From: Chondrus crispus
Taxonomy: Eukaryota > Rhodophyta > Florideophyceae > Gigartinales > Gigartinaceae
Direction of reading: 5' to 3'
DNA length: 64,000 bases
Assembly (NCBI RefSeq): GCF_000350225.1
Contig: NW_005179225.1
Span: 31,098-95,097 of the forward strand
A model generated the notes under the pieces. That model made no database searches. It saw only the letters and a list, made by a program, of their open reading frames with translations, and had not been told where the DNA came from. A program made the position numbers and the translations under genes. This document shows positions 1-10,406 of this stretch, piece after piece (within the stretch, counting starts at the first letter, position 1; the number at the start of each line of letters is the position of its first letter).

Positions 1-876
1 TCTCCTTCCACAAATGAGATTGACCACGGAGGACGTTGCTTTGTTTTCCATTTCACAACTTCCGTCTACAGAATAAAGAGCAGATGCCAGACGGTTCTTC
101 CAATCATTATTTATAATGTGATCCACTCCCTGCATGTGGGCATCGTGACCGTTGGATTTCGCCATTGCCTGCTTAAGGGGCTGGTGAGCGCATTCAAGCA
201 AAAGTTCGGCGAAGTGGTGTACATGACCCATTGCCAGGATAGAATGCATGTACAGCTCTAGAAGCCGATGGATGTTCGGCTTGTCCAGTTCTTTCCCTGC
301 CATCGTACTGTTTTTACACAGTTCATTGCAATTTCGTATATACGACTTGCAATGGCGTTCTAAATATGCCATGTGTGCTGTTCCATCTTCACGATTGTAC
401 ATTGTCACCTTCTCCGAACCATCCACGTGCAGCTTAGGATACCAATATGTCTTGCGGACTAGTTTGCTGCACATAGCTACGTTCTGTACAACTGAACGTA
501 GTGCATGTTTGGACGCATTTGATATTTCGTGAAGGCAGGATATGTTCTCGACAACCTGTTGGAAAACAGGAGAAGCAATCAACAATGTGGAAAACGTTGA
601 GGATATGCTTGCTGTGAACAAACTACTCGTACTAAAATTGTAGATTCGAGTTTCAGGTACTTGGCAGTTTGTGCGCAACAAGGAACAAATCAAGCCGTTT
701 ACCTGCCTTCTTCTAGTCGCGTTATGAAGATACTGGAACGCTAGGGTTATTATATTTATTGCGTTACCGGCCAGGAGATGGTCGGCAGTCACAAACATTG
801 AGCGATATGGGTCAAACCGAGGGTTTGAGACTGGGACGTTGTGTTCTGTTAGCGGTATCGTGGTTTTTTCAATGCC
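1..876 (-). pseudogene. C-terminal part of the transposase-like gene (292 open codons)
   Basis: An uninterrupted minus-strand frame runs from 876 to the window edge without an ATG near its start, so it is an internal segment of the larger broken gene. It contains an 'NPRFDP' motif, a 'YPKLHVDG' motif near 400, and a helical segment 'IHRLLELYMHSI' followed by 'FAELLLECAHQPLK'. In related transposases the 'E..H..lK' region lies after the catalytic domain. The frame has balanced amino-acid use and no stop in 292 codons in DNA of about 48% GC, which supports genuine coding origin. The rest of the protein lies to the left of position 1. Confidence 0.5.
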
Positions 877-3179
877 TTATTCAGTTCTTGACAAAAAGAA
901 ACAAACGGACTTGCTTTCGTGCTGCATCATCGTTTCCGTTCGAGCCCAAGAGGTTGAGATCAACATCAGAAACACCAGATTCTCTCAATGCCCTCGTTCT
1001 TTCAGCGCCTCTGCCGAAACATGCGTCTGCACTGTGTATATCCGTGGTGTACGCTTATCGCGAGGCGAGGCTTTTAGGCCCTTTCAAACGCATGAACGAG
1101 CACAGGTTGCATGGTTCTGTGCCATTAACACCCACCACACCCAGGACATGCCCAACTTCGTGGTAGTCGCTCACAAATCCGACCACATCAGAAAAAAGGA
1201 CCACATCCTCCCCATCCGAATTTATGGCAGGAATACCCTCTGTGGATGATTTGACGAGGTCGGCTACCACTTGCTTCAGACCTTCCTTCGTTACAACTCC
1301 TGGTTTAGTCAGGGCTAGAACTCGTACTCGCTCTCTAGTCCTTCTGCATTCCGGAGGATAATTCAGAGAGAGACAATACCCCCCCCGGTGAACTCACTTT
1401 AAATCGGAATGGAGAAAATCCATCTGAATACAGTAGTATATGGTCAATAAAGTATTTCCTTCCGTCTTTCAGCTTACCATAGGACGGTGACATGGGGTGT
1501 GGGAGGTGCTGTAATGGAAAACATGGATGGTCGTCCGTCCCCGTGACGTTCACAAAGGATGCTCTCGAAGCTCTTTCAAATGAGATCCGTAAAGGAAAAT
1601 CAGCTTCCTCGTCTCCGACGTCAAAGGCGAAGGGTAAACACACAAGCTTAATTTTCTGCCCCCTGTCTTGTTCTTTTGTGATGCTGCATTAGTACCATGA
1701 CATAATTCATCTCAGAACTGATATGTAGAACTGTGCAAATGTCACCAGCGCGCCATAGGTCCATCGTTGGCCGCCGAAACCCCTTCCATGTTCCGGAACG
1801 TAACTCAAACCTCGACGCTTCGTTAAAACGTCGTCCTGCTCCAGATGACGGCACGAGGGTGGTTCTAACCACCCTGAACGTCAATTTGAAACATCTCTCG
1901 TCTGCTCCACCGCACATATCCAAAGTGCAGAGTACCTCCTGCGGAAATGACGGTTCGTCTCGCAAGTGCAAAATAACGACTCCACCATCTCTTCTGTATG
2001 AAGTCAGCAATAGGCAGGAGGGTGCGGTCTCGGCGCCGGAGCTGGGAAGTGCGCTGCAAGCTATGTCAAGAATGAGATCTCTATTTCGAACCATGGGCAC
2101 GCTTTCTATATTGGCAAATAGAGCCCCCGCGCTTTTGGATACGGACTCTGTCGCAGCGCGTTTAAGTACATTCCATGTCTCGTGGCACGTCAAGTCCATC
2201 AAAGACCATGATGATGGCAATATAACTTTGAAACGACTTGTACCTGGCCCAACGCCCTGCAGTGACTGCAACGTCTGTCTGGAGCCGAATTTGGTAGTAT
2301 CTAAGTTCGCCTTGCACTCCATGCTCCTTACAAAACCCAATCTCGAAGCAAAGGTGACAGAGCCCGATGAACGGTAGAGTAGCCAGGAAATAAGTTCTCC
2401 CCCGGCTCCTATTCCTTTAGAACGTGGTTTAAACAGCTCCAAAACACGTTGTAGCCCGACTTAGAGTACCGAACGGTCCCGGGCACAAGCAACACTGCCA
2501 TTACATTTTGCCACATGTTAAGCTTCTTCCATCCACAACGGATTTCCGCAACATCCATCTGTAGTCCGACGTCATGCTGAAGATCATCATCCCCGTTCTG
2601 TGCACGGATTTCCGTCATGAGGTCATGTGTCGTAGCCCTCACCATGCCACCCATGTCTCGCTCAGTTATTACATGCGTCTCAGCGACTGTAATTTCATCT
2701 GCAAACTGCGCTCCATTGACCATGGGTGCTCCAAACTCTTCTGCAGTCTCAACGAACACATCGGTAGTATCTCTTTGTTCAGCCTCTGCCATGTTTTCTT
2801 CCGTTGTTTCGCCATGAACCAAAGCAGATTGTCTTGACTCGTCAGCTACAGCATCTATATCAAGATAATGAGTGGCATCGTGGCAGTTGTCCTCTTCATC
2901 TTCGTTCATGTCATCCACATCGAGAGATTGGTATGTATTTTCAAAGTTGTCGTCTCCACCCGCTTCTCGGATGCCATCGCAACCTGTCTCCATCTCCAAA
3001 GAGTGTTGTATCGTGCCAGCGGCACCATGTGTTGAGGGAGCCGATGTAACCGCTAGATGCAATGTCTCATCAAAATTTTCTTCCCATCGATCGTCATACG
3101 CTATGCGACCCCTTCTTCCCCGACTCCCGAGCTGGATCTTGTTCCATCGCTTACAAATTTTTTCTTCATGACCTAGCAC
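1..3179 (-). pseudogene. Broken DDE-type transposase-like gene, runs off the left edge
   Basis: A minus-strand coding track in successive pieces: 3179-2409 (acidic N-terminal part of about 256 residues, rich in D/E), 2442-1648, 1643-1335, then 1337-1058 and 876-1. The order of motifs resembles large cut-and-paste transposases that have a segment with a 'YSDGF' core (near 1430), then a 'DV..F..DY.E' segment followed by a C-x2-C pair (residues C-N-L-C, near 1110), then an 'NP.FDP' segment (near 810), and finally a 'KPNIHRLLEL' helix and 'HQPLK' motif (near 230-130). This order is known from Tnp2/KDZ/Plavaka-like transposases; the exact superfamily is not settled. Breaks: frame change near 2440, frame change near 1337, in-frame TAA at 1055-1057, frame change near 890 and TAA at 877-879. 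It is inactive. A spliced gene is an alternative for some junctions, but the in-frame stops argue against it. Confidence 0.5.
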
Positions 3180-3627
3180 AACCTAACGCCTGCTGCTCAA
3201 GTCATGTGATTGCGTATTGAACAGCTGCGATGGGGCGCCAGTCGCCGTAGTTCAGGCTTTTCTGCAGCAATAATGGAACAGGTGTGTAATCAAAATAGCA
3301 GAAGTGCCTGGAAACAATGCGCACTGGTTGTTCTAGACGGCCCTGAACAGCTTAGAGTAGAATACGTGTTGCAGATAGGAGGAAACTGGATCCACCTCAG
3401 GGCAGACTCATATTTTGTGAATGTTAATAGGCTGACCGTGATTTTGTACATATATTTTGCAGTTCACTGGCTTCCCACTCCAGTTTCTGTACAGCAGTGC
3501 TGTGCTATACGTGTTCATTGCATAAAAAGCCTGCTCGTCGACGGCGTCGGTAATACTGTACCACGCGCAACATGGCCAGTATAAATACGGTGCCCTCATC
3601 TTTCGAGCTTGACCGTATCCCCCCAAC
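3180..3627. other. Intergenic stretch before E1
   Basis: Between the N-terminus of the broken transposase gene and the E1 LTR I see no supported gene. Short frames on both strands lack recognisable domains. A TATA-like element near 3580 is listed separately. The final bases, CCAAC at 3623-3627, are the left copy of the probable E1 target-site duplication. Confidence 0.4.
3580..3587 (+). promoter_or_regulatory. TATA box-like element
   Basis: The octamer TATAAATA matches the eukaryotic TATA consensus. It stands 41 bp upstream of the E1 insertion point, so a transcription start would fall just before or inside the E1 LTR. No gene on the plus strand can be tied to it, because E1 now separates it from the sequence beyond 17133. 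It may belong to a disrupted transcription unit, or be chance. Confidence 0.3.
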
Positions 3628-4238
3628 TGTAGCATATCCCCCTCCCTAAATTAGATTTAGATTAGATTTATAACAGTAGAGCCCGAGCTCTACAGTACCT
3701 CAGTGCGCGCGCACACGTGTACCCCACGTGTACGGGGGCGCGCGCACACACACGTGTACAACACGTGTGCTGCCAGCCCCGACGGCTGACAGCACTACAG
3801 TGCAGGCCGACCTGCACTACTGTAATGTTATGATAGGTGACCCTGTACATTAAATATGAGCGGACCGCCGGCGGTGGAGGACGACAAGAACGGACTTGTC
3901 AAGGATCCTCCACCTTGGTCCGCCCGCTTACTTTTAGGTACTTCCGTCCGTTTTACCTAGGAGTCGCACCGCGCGCGGGTTGAGGACGCGCGTAGCACGC
4001 CCACGAGCCGGCTTCGCCTCCGCCCGTCGGTACTGGATTGTCACCCAGTACCGCTCCGGGGCGTCGAGGCGTAGAACCGCTCGCGCGTGCGCGCGTCCTC
4101 CCCGATCCCGCTCTACCACCGCTACCTCGAGCCCGTGCTCGGTACCGTGGGTGGGCCGTGCTTCTGTCTTCCCGCCGATCGGGGTCTTCCCGAACTGTCA
4201 GTACTCACCCCCTCGTCGTTGGGGGTGATTATACTACA
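3628..4238 (+). repeat. E1 5' LTR
   Basis: Begins TGTAGCATA and ends ATACTACA. The U3 part is built from short inverted repeats: a GTAGAGC...GCTCTAC hairpin near 3674-3691, several ACACGTGT palindromes at 3710-3770, a CAGCC...GGCTG hairpin near 3773-3790 and a GTGCAGG...CCTGCAC hairpin near 3800-3817. TTAAATAT at 3850-3857 is the best TATA candidate. A further hairpin at 4028-4053 (stem GGTACTGG/CCAGTACC) covaries with other copies. It supplies the promoter and start of the sense RNA in the standard LTR model. Confidence 0.95.
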
Positions 4239-4239
4239 G

Positions 4240-4257
4240 TGGTCTCCCGACCTAGAA
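4240..4257 (+). promoter_or_regulatory. E1 primer-binding site
   Basis: TGGTCTCCCGACCTAG begins one base after the LTR and starts with TGG, the complement of a tRNA CCA end. The same sequence is found at the equivalent place in E2 (26226). It does not resemble the usual initiator-Met site TGGTAGCAGAGC. The matching tRNA would end ...TCGGGAGACCA; I cannot assign its amino acid from memory. Confidence 0.7.
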
Positions 4258-4315
4258 GACTCTCACGATCGAGCCGAGAAAACTATCGTTTACCTCCGCG
4301 TCCTTACGCGTCGAG

Positions 4316-6876
4316 ATGAGTGGCGAATATCCCACCTCGATTCGCTCGGAGCCCGCCGATGTGCAAGAGGCCGCGCTCCGCGTCCGAGTCGGCGACGGCG
4401 ACGCTGGTCCCCGAGACCGCGAACCGTCGCCCGGCTTCTCCGAAGGACGCGCTCGCGCGATGTACGATCGCATCGCAGAGTATATCGAAGATGTCCGAAC
4501 ATCCCTCCGTATCGACGTCTCCGACAGCGTCTACGCCCGCTGTATGGATGAGTTGCGCTCCCTCCGCGAAGGAAGGTTTGAGCGCGTAACTCAGTCCTTG
4601 GAGAACCTGCGCGCCCTCGTCGACCAGCTACAGTCCCGTTTGGTACTGGTCGAAGAGGCGCGCATCGATTCCCCCGCCATGGACGTTGCGGGTCGACCCG
4701 CGAGTGCAAACTCCGGGGTCCGACGCGACCCGCAACCCTTCCCTTCAGCCGAACAGATGGGAGTGTTCGCGCACATGGCGGCGGAGCTCAACTCAACGCG
4801 CCGCCGTGCCCGTGAGATCGAACAGACCTCGGCCGAGAGGCCGCCCGGAGCCCCCTCGGTGGGCCCGGTGCCACTGTTCCTCCGGGCGCATCCGGAGCGC
4901 AGGAGTGGCCCCCGACTGGAGCCGTCACCAGTCGGAGGGCGGAGGACATCAAGCCGACGGCGGACGCGAACTTCGCGTCCGAGACTCAAGCCCTGCCGTA
5001 TGCATCCGGAAGCATGCGGCAGTCCCGACGGGTACCGGACGAACCCGACCGTGGCCGTGGAGGAGTCGCCCGCGGATCAGGGGAACCGATTCTCCCCTTC
5101 GATCCTCGCTGGGGCGGCTACCAGCCAGCGGATCTTACCGCGCATCCCGGCCCCGTCGACGTCCGAACGTTGCCCGTCACGCTGTTCGGAACGTTGGGCC
5201 CCGTCGAACCCGGGCTCGAGCCCGTCCACACCATGATACAGGAGTTCAGCGCCGTCGCTAACTACCGCATGTATCGGTTGGACAACACCTCGAGGCTCGT
5301 TACCTCGGGTGACGCGGGACGGATCGCGAAGTACGTCCAACGCTGCCGTGGGCTCCGTCCCACGATGAAGAGCTTCGACGGTACTGACGCGATTCAGTTG
5401 CTCCCGTTTCTGAAGGATATCCGGATAACCTTCAATGCCCAGCACCTGACCGAAGGTGTGGCAATCCGTGTCTTCGCTCACTTCCTCGAGCGGGACGCGG
5501 AGCGGTTGTATACGAGTTACACCATGCGCGGCCTCCGCGCCGGCCAGCTCCACGACGACACGAGCTGGCCTGGTCTCGTCAACCAATTTATCAAACGCTA
5601 CCTAACCGACGACGTGTTGGGGGAAGCGTTTGATGCTGTCGCGTCGGCGCGACAGCTTCCTCACGAAACCGAGAACACGTTCGCAGACCGGCTGGAATCC
5701 GCCGCGTTCCGATGCACGGCCGTGTTCTCAGAACAAGCTCTCGCGCACTACTTCGTGCGCGGGCTGTCCACTGCGACCCGGGCCGCAGTGGCAGAGACGA
5801 TGCAAAGGTTGCCCGGACAACAGAAGACCGAACTCTCAACGATTCGCCGTATCGCAACGGCCGAGGGTACAACCTACCGCGCTCGTCGCGGGTTGCCGCT
5901 GCCGGACCCGAAGCCGGCAGCGAAGGGAGTCCGAACTCCAAGGTCACACGGAACGAGTTCGCCGGCGACCGCCCTCCACATTGGAGAAGATGAGTGGCAG
6001 GCCGACCCTGTCCTCATCACGCAAGGCTTCGACCGGGCAGGAGGCCGACCCCCTACGCCAGCTTCCACCGGTTCGACCGGAAGCTTCGCAACGGCGTTCG
6101 CACACACGCCGAGGGCCATGGGTGGTCCGAACCACAACATGGCCGAGCTGGATATCTCCCGTCGAGAAGGAGACCGCGGGCTGCCTAACGTGCCTCGACT
6201 CACCGATGAGGAGGCACGCCACGCGGCGACTTTCGCGTCGACCGATGGCAGCGCGTACATTTGTTGGCTGTGCCGGACGTACGGCCACGCCATGTACGCG
6301 TGCCCGTTCCTGTCTCCTGAACAACGTCAGTTCACGGCGTACAGGAACTACCGCTATCAGATGGAGACGCGCCCCGGAATGCGCAATCTCATCCAGCAGT
6401 CTACGCGGGCAGACCGAGACCCGCGTCGAGGTGACCCGAGCCGATCGGGTGTGGGCGTCCGTTTTGCCCCTCGTGAAGGCGGGTACCGATACCCGGGGAC
6501 CGATCAAAGGGATCGACGTGACCCTCGTCGGATGGATACGCGATATCCCCGTCGAGATGGGCGAGGCGACCGGGGCCGACCCCCGTTGCCCCAAGGGGTA
6601 CAGAACGCCATCATGTACCTCCAAGACTGGGCTCGGGAAACGTACCCCCAACCCACGGAAGGAGGCGGAGGAGAGCCCGTTCTCTCCGCCCCTCGAATAT
6701 TGCAACAGCCGGACGTTGCAATCCAAGGCCACGAAGTATCCGATTACTTCGTAGAAGATGGCCAGTCGGGATGGGGAAACCGTCCCCATCCGCGCGGCCA
6801 GGGGCCCGTCGACGCGCTAGCTAACGATAGCCAAGCGAATAGCACTGACAGCTCGGGTAGTTCGAAAAACCCGTAA
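4316..6876 (+). pseudogene. gag: E1 gag, one frameshift
   Basis: Structural protein of the retrotransposon particle. The N-terminal 170 codons run from the ATG at 4316 (coiled-coil-like segment near 4490-4650). At about 4857-4872 the reading frame must change: E2 has one more base at the corresponding place and there the two halves share a frame, so E1 has lost one base. The second half is open to 6876 and contains the capsid-like helical segment (near 5380-5800) and a zinc knuckle CX2CX4HX4C at 6262-6303, followed by an Arg/Gly/Asp-rich tail, as in nucleocapsids. The first ATG in the second frame is at 5014, giving 620 residues, and could start a shorter protein. Pol is in the -1 frame across the stop codon. 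Confidence 0.85.
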
Positions 6877-9800
6877 AGACGGTTACGTTCGCGCGGTCGC
6901 GTGAACCGTCTTGTCAAACCAACCTTGACCCGCCCCTATTTGTCCCCGGCAGGGGAGGGGAATGTTTACCGATATTATTCCCCTCAACCCCGCACAAGCG
7001 CACCGAGACACCCGTAAGCTCGGTGCGAAAGGACGAAGACGCTGAGGCAACCGTGAGCCCGGCGCACATGGAGGAAGGCACTGTGGAAATCGTGAGCCAA
7101 GTGCCTAACAAGAAGCGCATCGAGCGCGCCAGCGGCCCGACCCAGGGGGATCCGGGGCCGCCAGAAGAATTCAAGCCGCGTACGAACGCGACTTGTCGCG
7201 GGGACGCGGCCGACCGAAGGGCGCCCCGCGACCACGGCCGAAGGACGCGGAAGAGAAGTCGGAACCGGCGCCGGCGGCCCAGGCAGAACGATCTTGCCGA
7301 GCCGGGCACGCCGAAGGTGGTCGACGGCGTCATTTGCCTTATGACGTCGAAGATTTACAACGTCCTCGGCTCGATAGCCACGGAGGGAAATGCCTTCAAG
7401 CCCCGCACGATCGCCGTTGATACGTGCTCGGGGTACAATCTGGTGAGGAAGGCGGACCTTCCTCCCGATTGGTCGCGGTACGTCATCCGCGACGCGCCAC
7501 TGCCACGATTGGCAGGCGCGAATAGCAACCCGCTTAAGCTCTCGGCCGTCGTACGCCTGGCCGTGTGGTTGAGGAACACGACGTTCCGAATTCCGTTCGT
7601 CGTGGCGGACCAGCTCGCCGTGCCGGTCCTCCTTGGTACGGCCTTCATCGATGCACACGTACGAAGTATCGACATCGAAGCTCAACGGTTGGAGCTCCGC
7701 CAAGGTGGCTCCGTTGCCATCGTCGACGGGAAGGGGGAGCCGACTCCCCCAACTAGGCGGCACGGACGTCAGACAAGCCGGGCTGACGCACGCGACGAAG
7801 CCCCGCAGGCGATCCGAATCGCCCGCTGGGTTACCATTCCCGCGAGGTCGCAGGCCCGTGTGCGCGTTACGACTACGGGGAGGGGACTCGTGTTTATAGA
7901 GCCGAAGCCGTCACTCCAACATCGACATGGAGTGAGGCTGACGAACGGCGTCGTCGAGGTCCTGCCGAACCAGACCTTCGACGTCATCGTCGCGAACTTT
8001 TCGCGACAGGAAAGGCGGCTTCCGAAGCACACCGTCGTGGGATACGCGAAGCGCAACCCCCTCGCGATCTTGACGCCCGAACGTCGCATCGCCGAGGGGA
8101 TCGCGCACGCGCTACACCTCACCGACTTGACCGATCAAGTCAGAACGGCAGGAGCTGGTCGACCAGGCTCCGCCCAGGGGGCAACCGTTGAGAAGAGAGG
8201 AGCCGGTACGGACGGCCGACCGGCGAAGTGCCCGCCGCCGGAAGGGGGCACCGCACCCGCCTCTGAAAAGGATCCCGAAAATCCCCCGGAGGATTGGGAA
8301 AAAGAAATCGACTTGTCGTACATCGATGATGACAAGTTCCGGGTCCACGTGCTCGAGATGCTCCGTAAGCACTCGAGTCTGTGGAGCGGGGCGCTCGGAA
8401 CGATCCGAGCGACCGAACACCGCATTCCCCTCGAACCGGTTACGAAACCGATACGTTCAATGCCGTACCGAAAGGGGCCGGCTATGCGTGAGATGGTCGC
8501 CAAGGAAGTCAACAAAATGTTGAACGCAGGGGTAATCGAACCTGCGAGCACCGAGTGGGCGTCCCCCGTGGTGCTCGTACCGAAGAAAGACGGCTCTCTT
8601 CGGTTCTGCGTGGACTACCGGCGTCTCAACTCAAAGACAGCAGCGGATTCGTATCCGCTGCCCCGGATGGACGACTGCATCGATTCGCTCGGAGATGCAG
8701 CCGTCTTTACGACGTTGGACTGCAATTCCGGTTATTGGCTGATCCCCGTCGCTCCGGAAGACCGGGACAAGACCACGTTCACTACGCATATGGGAACGTT
8801 TCGCCATTTGCGTATGCCGTTCGGGCTAAAAGGGGCACCGGCCACCTTCCAACGTGCCCTCGACATCATCCTATCTGGCGTCCGATGGCAGATATGCCTC
8901 GTCTACCTGGATGATGTCATCGTGTTCTCCCGTACACAACGAGAACACGCAAAGCATCTCGACACCGTCTTGAGCTTGCTGAGGAGCGCCGGAATCTCCC
9001 TCAAGCTCAAGAAGTGTAGCTTCTTCCAACCGAAGGTGCACTACCTGGGGCACGTCATTTCCCCAGGTAAGCTGAGCGTCGCCGAAGCGGCGGCGGACGC
9101 CTTCAAGACGTTCACGTTTCCGAGGACGTTGAAGCAGGTGCGCTCGTACCTCGGAGCGTGCAACGTCTACCGCCGCTTCGTGAAGGGGTTCGCGAAGATT
9201 GCGCGCCCATTAACGGACATGACGCGCAAGGACGCGGACCCCAACTTCGACGACCCGACCGAGCTGCAACTTCAAGCGTTCGAAGCGTTGAAGGAGCGGA
9301 TGATTTCCCCGCCGATCCTAGCATTGCCGCGGTACGGTCGGCCGTACATGATCGACACGGATGCTAGTGCCTATCAACTGGGCTGTACATTGCTCCAGGA
9401 ACACGAAGGCGCCAACGACTGGCGCCCCGTGGGGTATTGGTCGTACTCACTGTCCGATAGTGAGCGCAACTACAGCGCTACGGAGCGCGAATGCTTTGCC
9501 GTAGTGTGGGCCGTCCGCACACTACGGCCGTACATCGAAGGTACCAAGTTCATCGTCCGGACGGACCATGATGCCCTCCGATGGCTTATGTCCCTCACGG
9601 AGAGTTCCGGAAGGCTTACCCGGTGGCGACTGCGGTTGGCGGAATACGACTTCACCATCCAGTACCGCCCCGGGCGCGTGCACCAGGTGTCCGATGCCCT
9701 GTCACGCCTCGTGTCGCCAAGGGTCACCGACGAACCTCGCCCAGTCGTCGAAGTGGATGACGACATTCCCACCTTCGATGCGGGTAGGACCGTCCGTGAC

Positions 9801-10406
9801 ATGTCGGACGAGCTCGCGGACCACGTCTGTACCGCGAGCTGCGATCACAAGGCCGTCCATGTCTTCGTGACAACAAGGAACCAAGCCAGATCGCGAAGAG
9901 GGTCGCGCGTCCGTACGCGCGACGAGCCGAGGGGCGACGACGAGGCCCCCGCTCTTGAAGGACCCACCTCGTTCTGGGAGGAGAACGACGAGTTCGACGC
10001 TGTCGACATCGAGCGCGCCGAACAACCCGAAGTTGGCGCGCCCGCCTCCACGGTCGCCCCTCCGCAGGACGACCTTCCGGCCCCTCTTACGTTAGAGGAG
10101 ATAGCCGAAGAGGAACGCGTGGATGACTTCTGCCAGGCCATACTGGCACGACAGTCAGAGTCCCGGGACTCCGCGTTCTTCGACGACCACCACGGGGTGC
10201 TCAAACGGAGACACCCCTTCGACCCTGACATCGTGCAGGTCGTGGTGCCACGGACGCTACGGGCTCGGCTTCTCCAGCTCTGCCACACACCAACCATCGC
10301 GGGGCACCCGGGCCAGAACCGTATGTACTCCGTCGCGAGTACTACTGGCCCCATCTCGCAGCAGATGTCGCAGCTACGGTGCGAGGGTGCCGAACATGCG
10401 CGATGA
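6861..10406 (+). pseudogene. pol: E1 pol, part 1: protease, reverse transcriptase, RNase H, start of integrase
   Basis: Open in the frame -1 to gag from 6861; the first ATG is 7068, but fusion to Gag by frameshifting is more likely. Aspartic protease: DTCSG at 7419-7433 with a LLGTAF flap-side motif near 7630. Reverse transcriptase from about 8530, with FCVDYRRLN, the MPFGLKGAPATFQ box and catalytic YLDD at 8904-8915. RNase H: DTDASAY near 9354, the E of TERECFAVVW near 9479, and TDHDALRW near 9562. The integrase HHCC domain begins (HPGQNRMY) but the frame is lost near 10330: compared with E2, 7 bp are missing, and translation ends at 10406. All RT and protease catalytic residues are intact. 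Confidence 0.93.
6864..6911 (+). promoter_or_regulatory. E1 gag-pol -1 ribosomal frameshift signal (candidate)
   Basis: In gag phase the codons are TCG AAA AAC CCG TAA. The heptamer G-AAA-AAC (6864-6870) is followed after 6 nt by a hairpin with perfect 8-bp stem AGACGGTT (6877-6884) and AACCGTCT (6904-6911). The pol frame is exactly -1 to gag and is open from 6861. E2 has the same layout and spacing with the canonical A-AAA-AAA. In E1 the P-site slip is imperfect (AAA to GAA), so efficiency may be reduced. Confidence 0.7.

Noticed and set aside
1733..2377. 214-codon plus frame at the left edge
   Set aside because: Lies opposite the transposase-like minus frame, which has the better motif series; no domain on the plus strand.
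5630..6754. 374-codon plus frame overlapping gag
   Set aside because: Overlaps gag in another phase; Arg/Ser-rich composition typical of a shifted GC-rich frame, whereas gag has the capsid and CCHC motifs.
7023..7067. GTG at 7023 as the start of pol
   Set aside because: GTG initiation is unlikely in a eukaryote; the frame is open back to 6861 and entry by -1 frameshifting explains it better.
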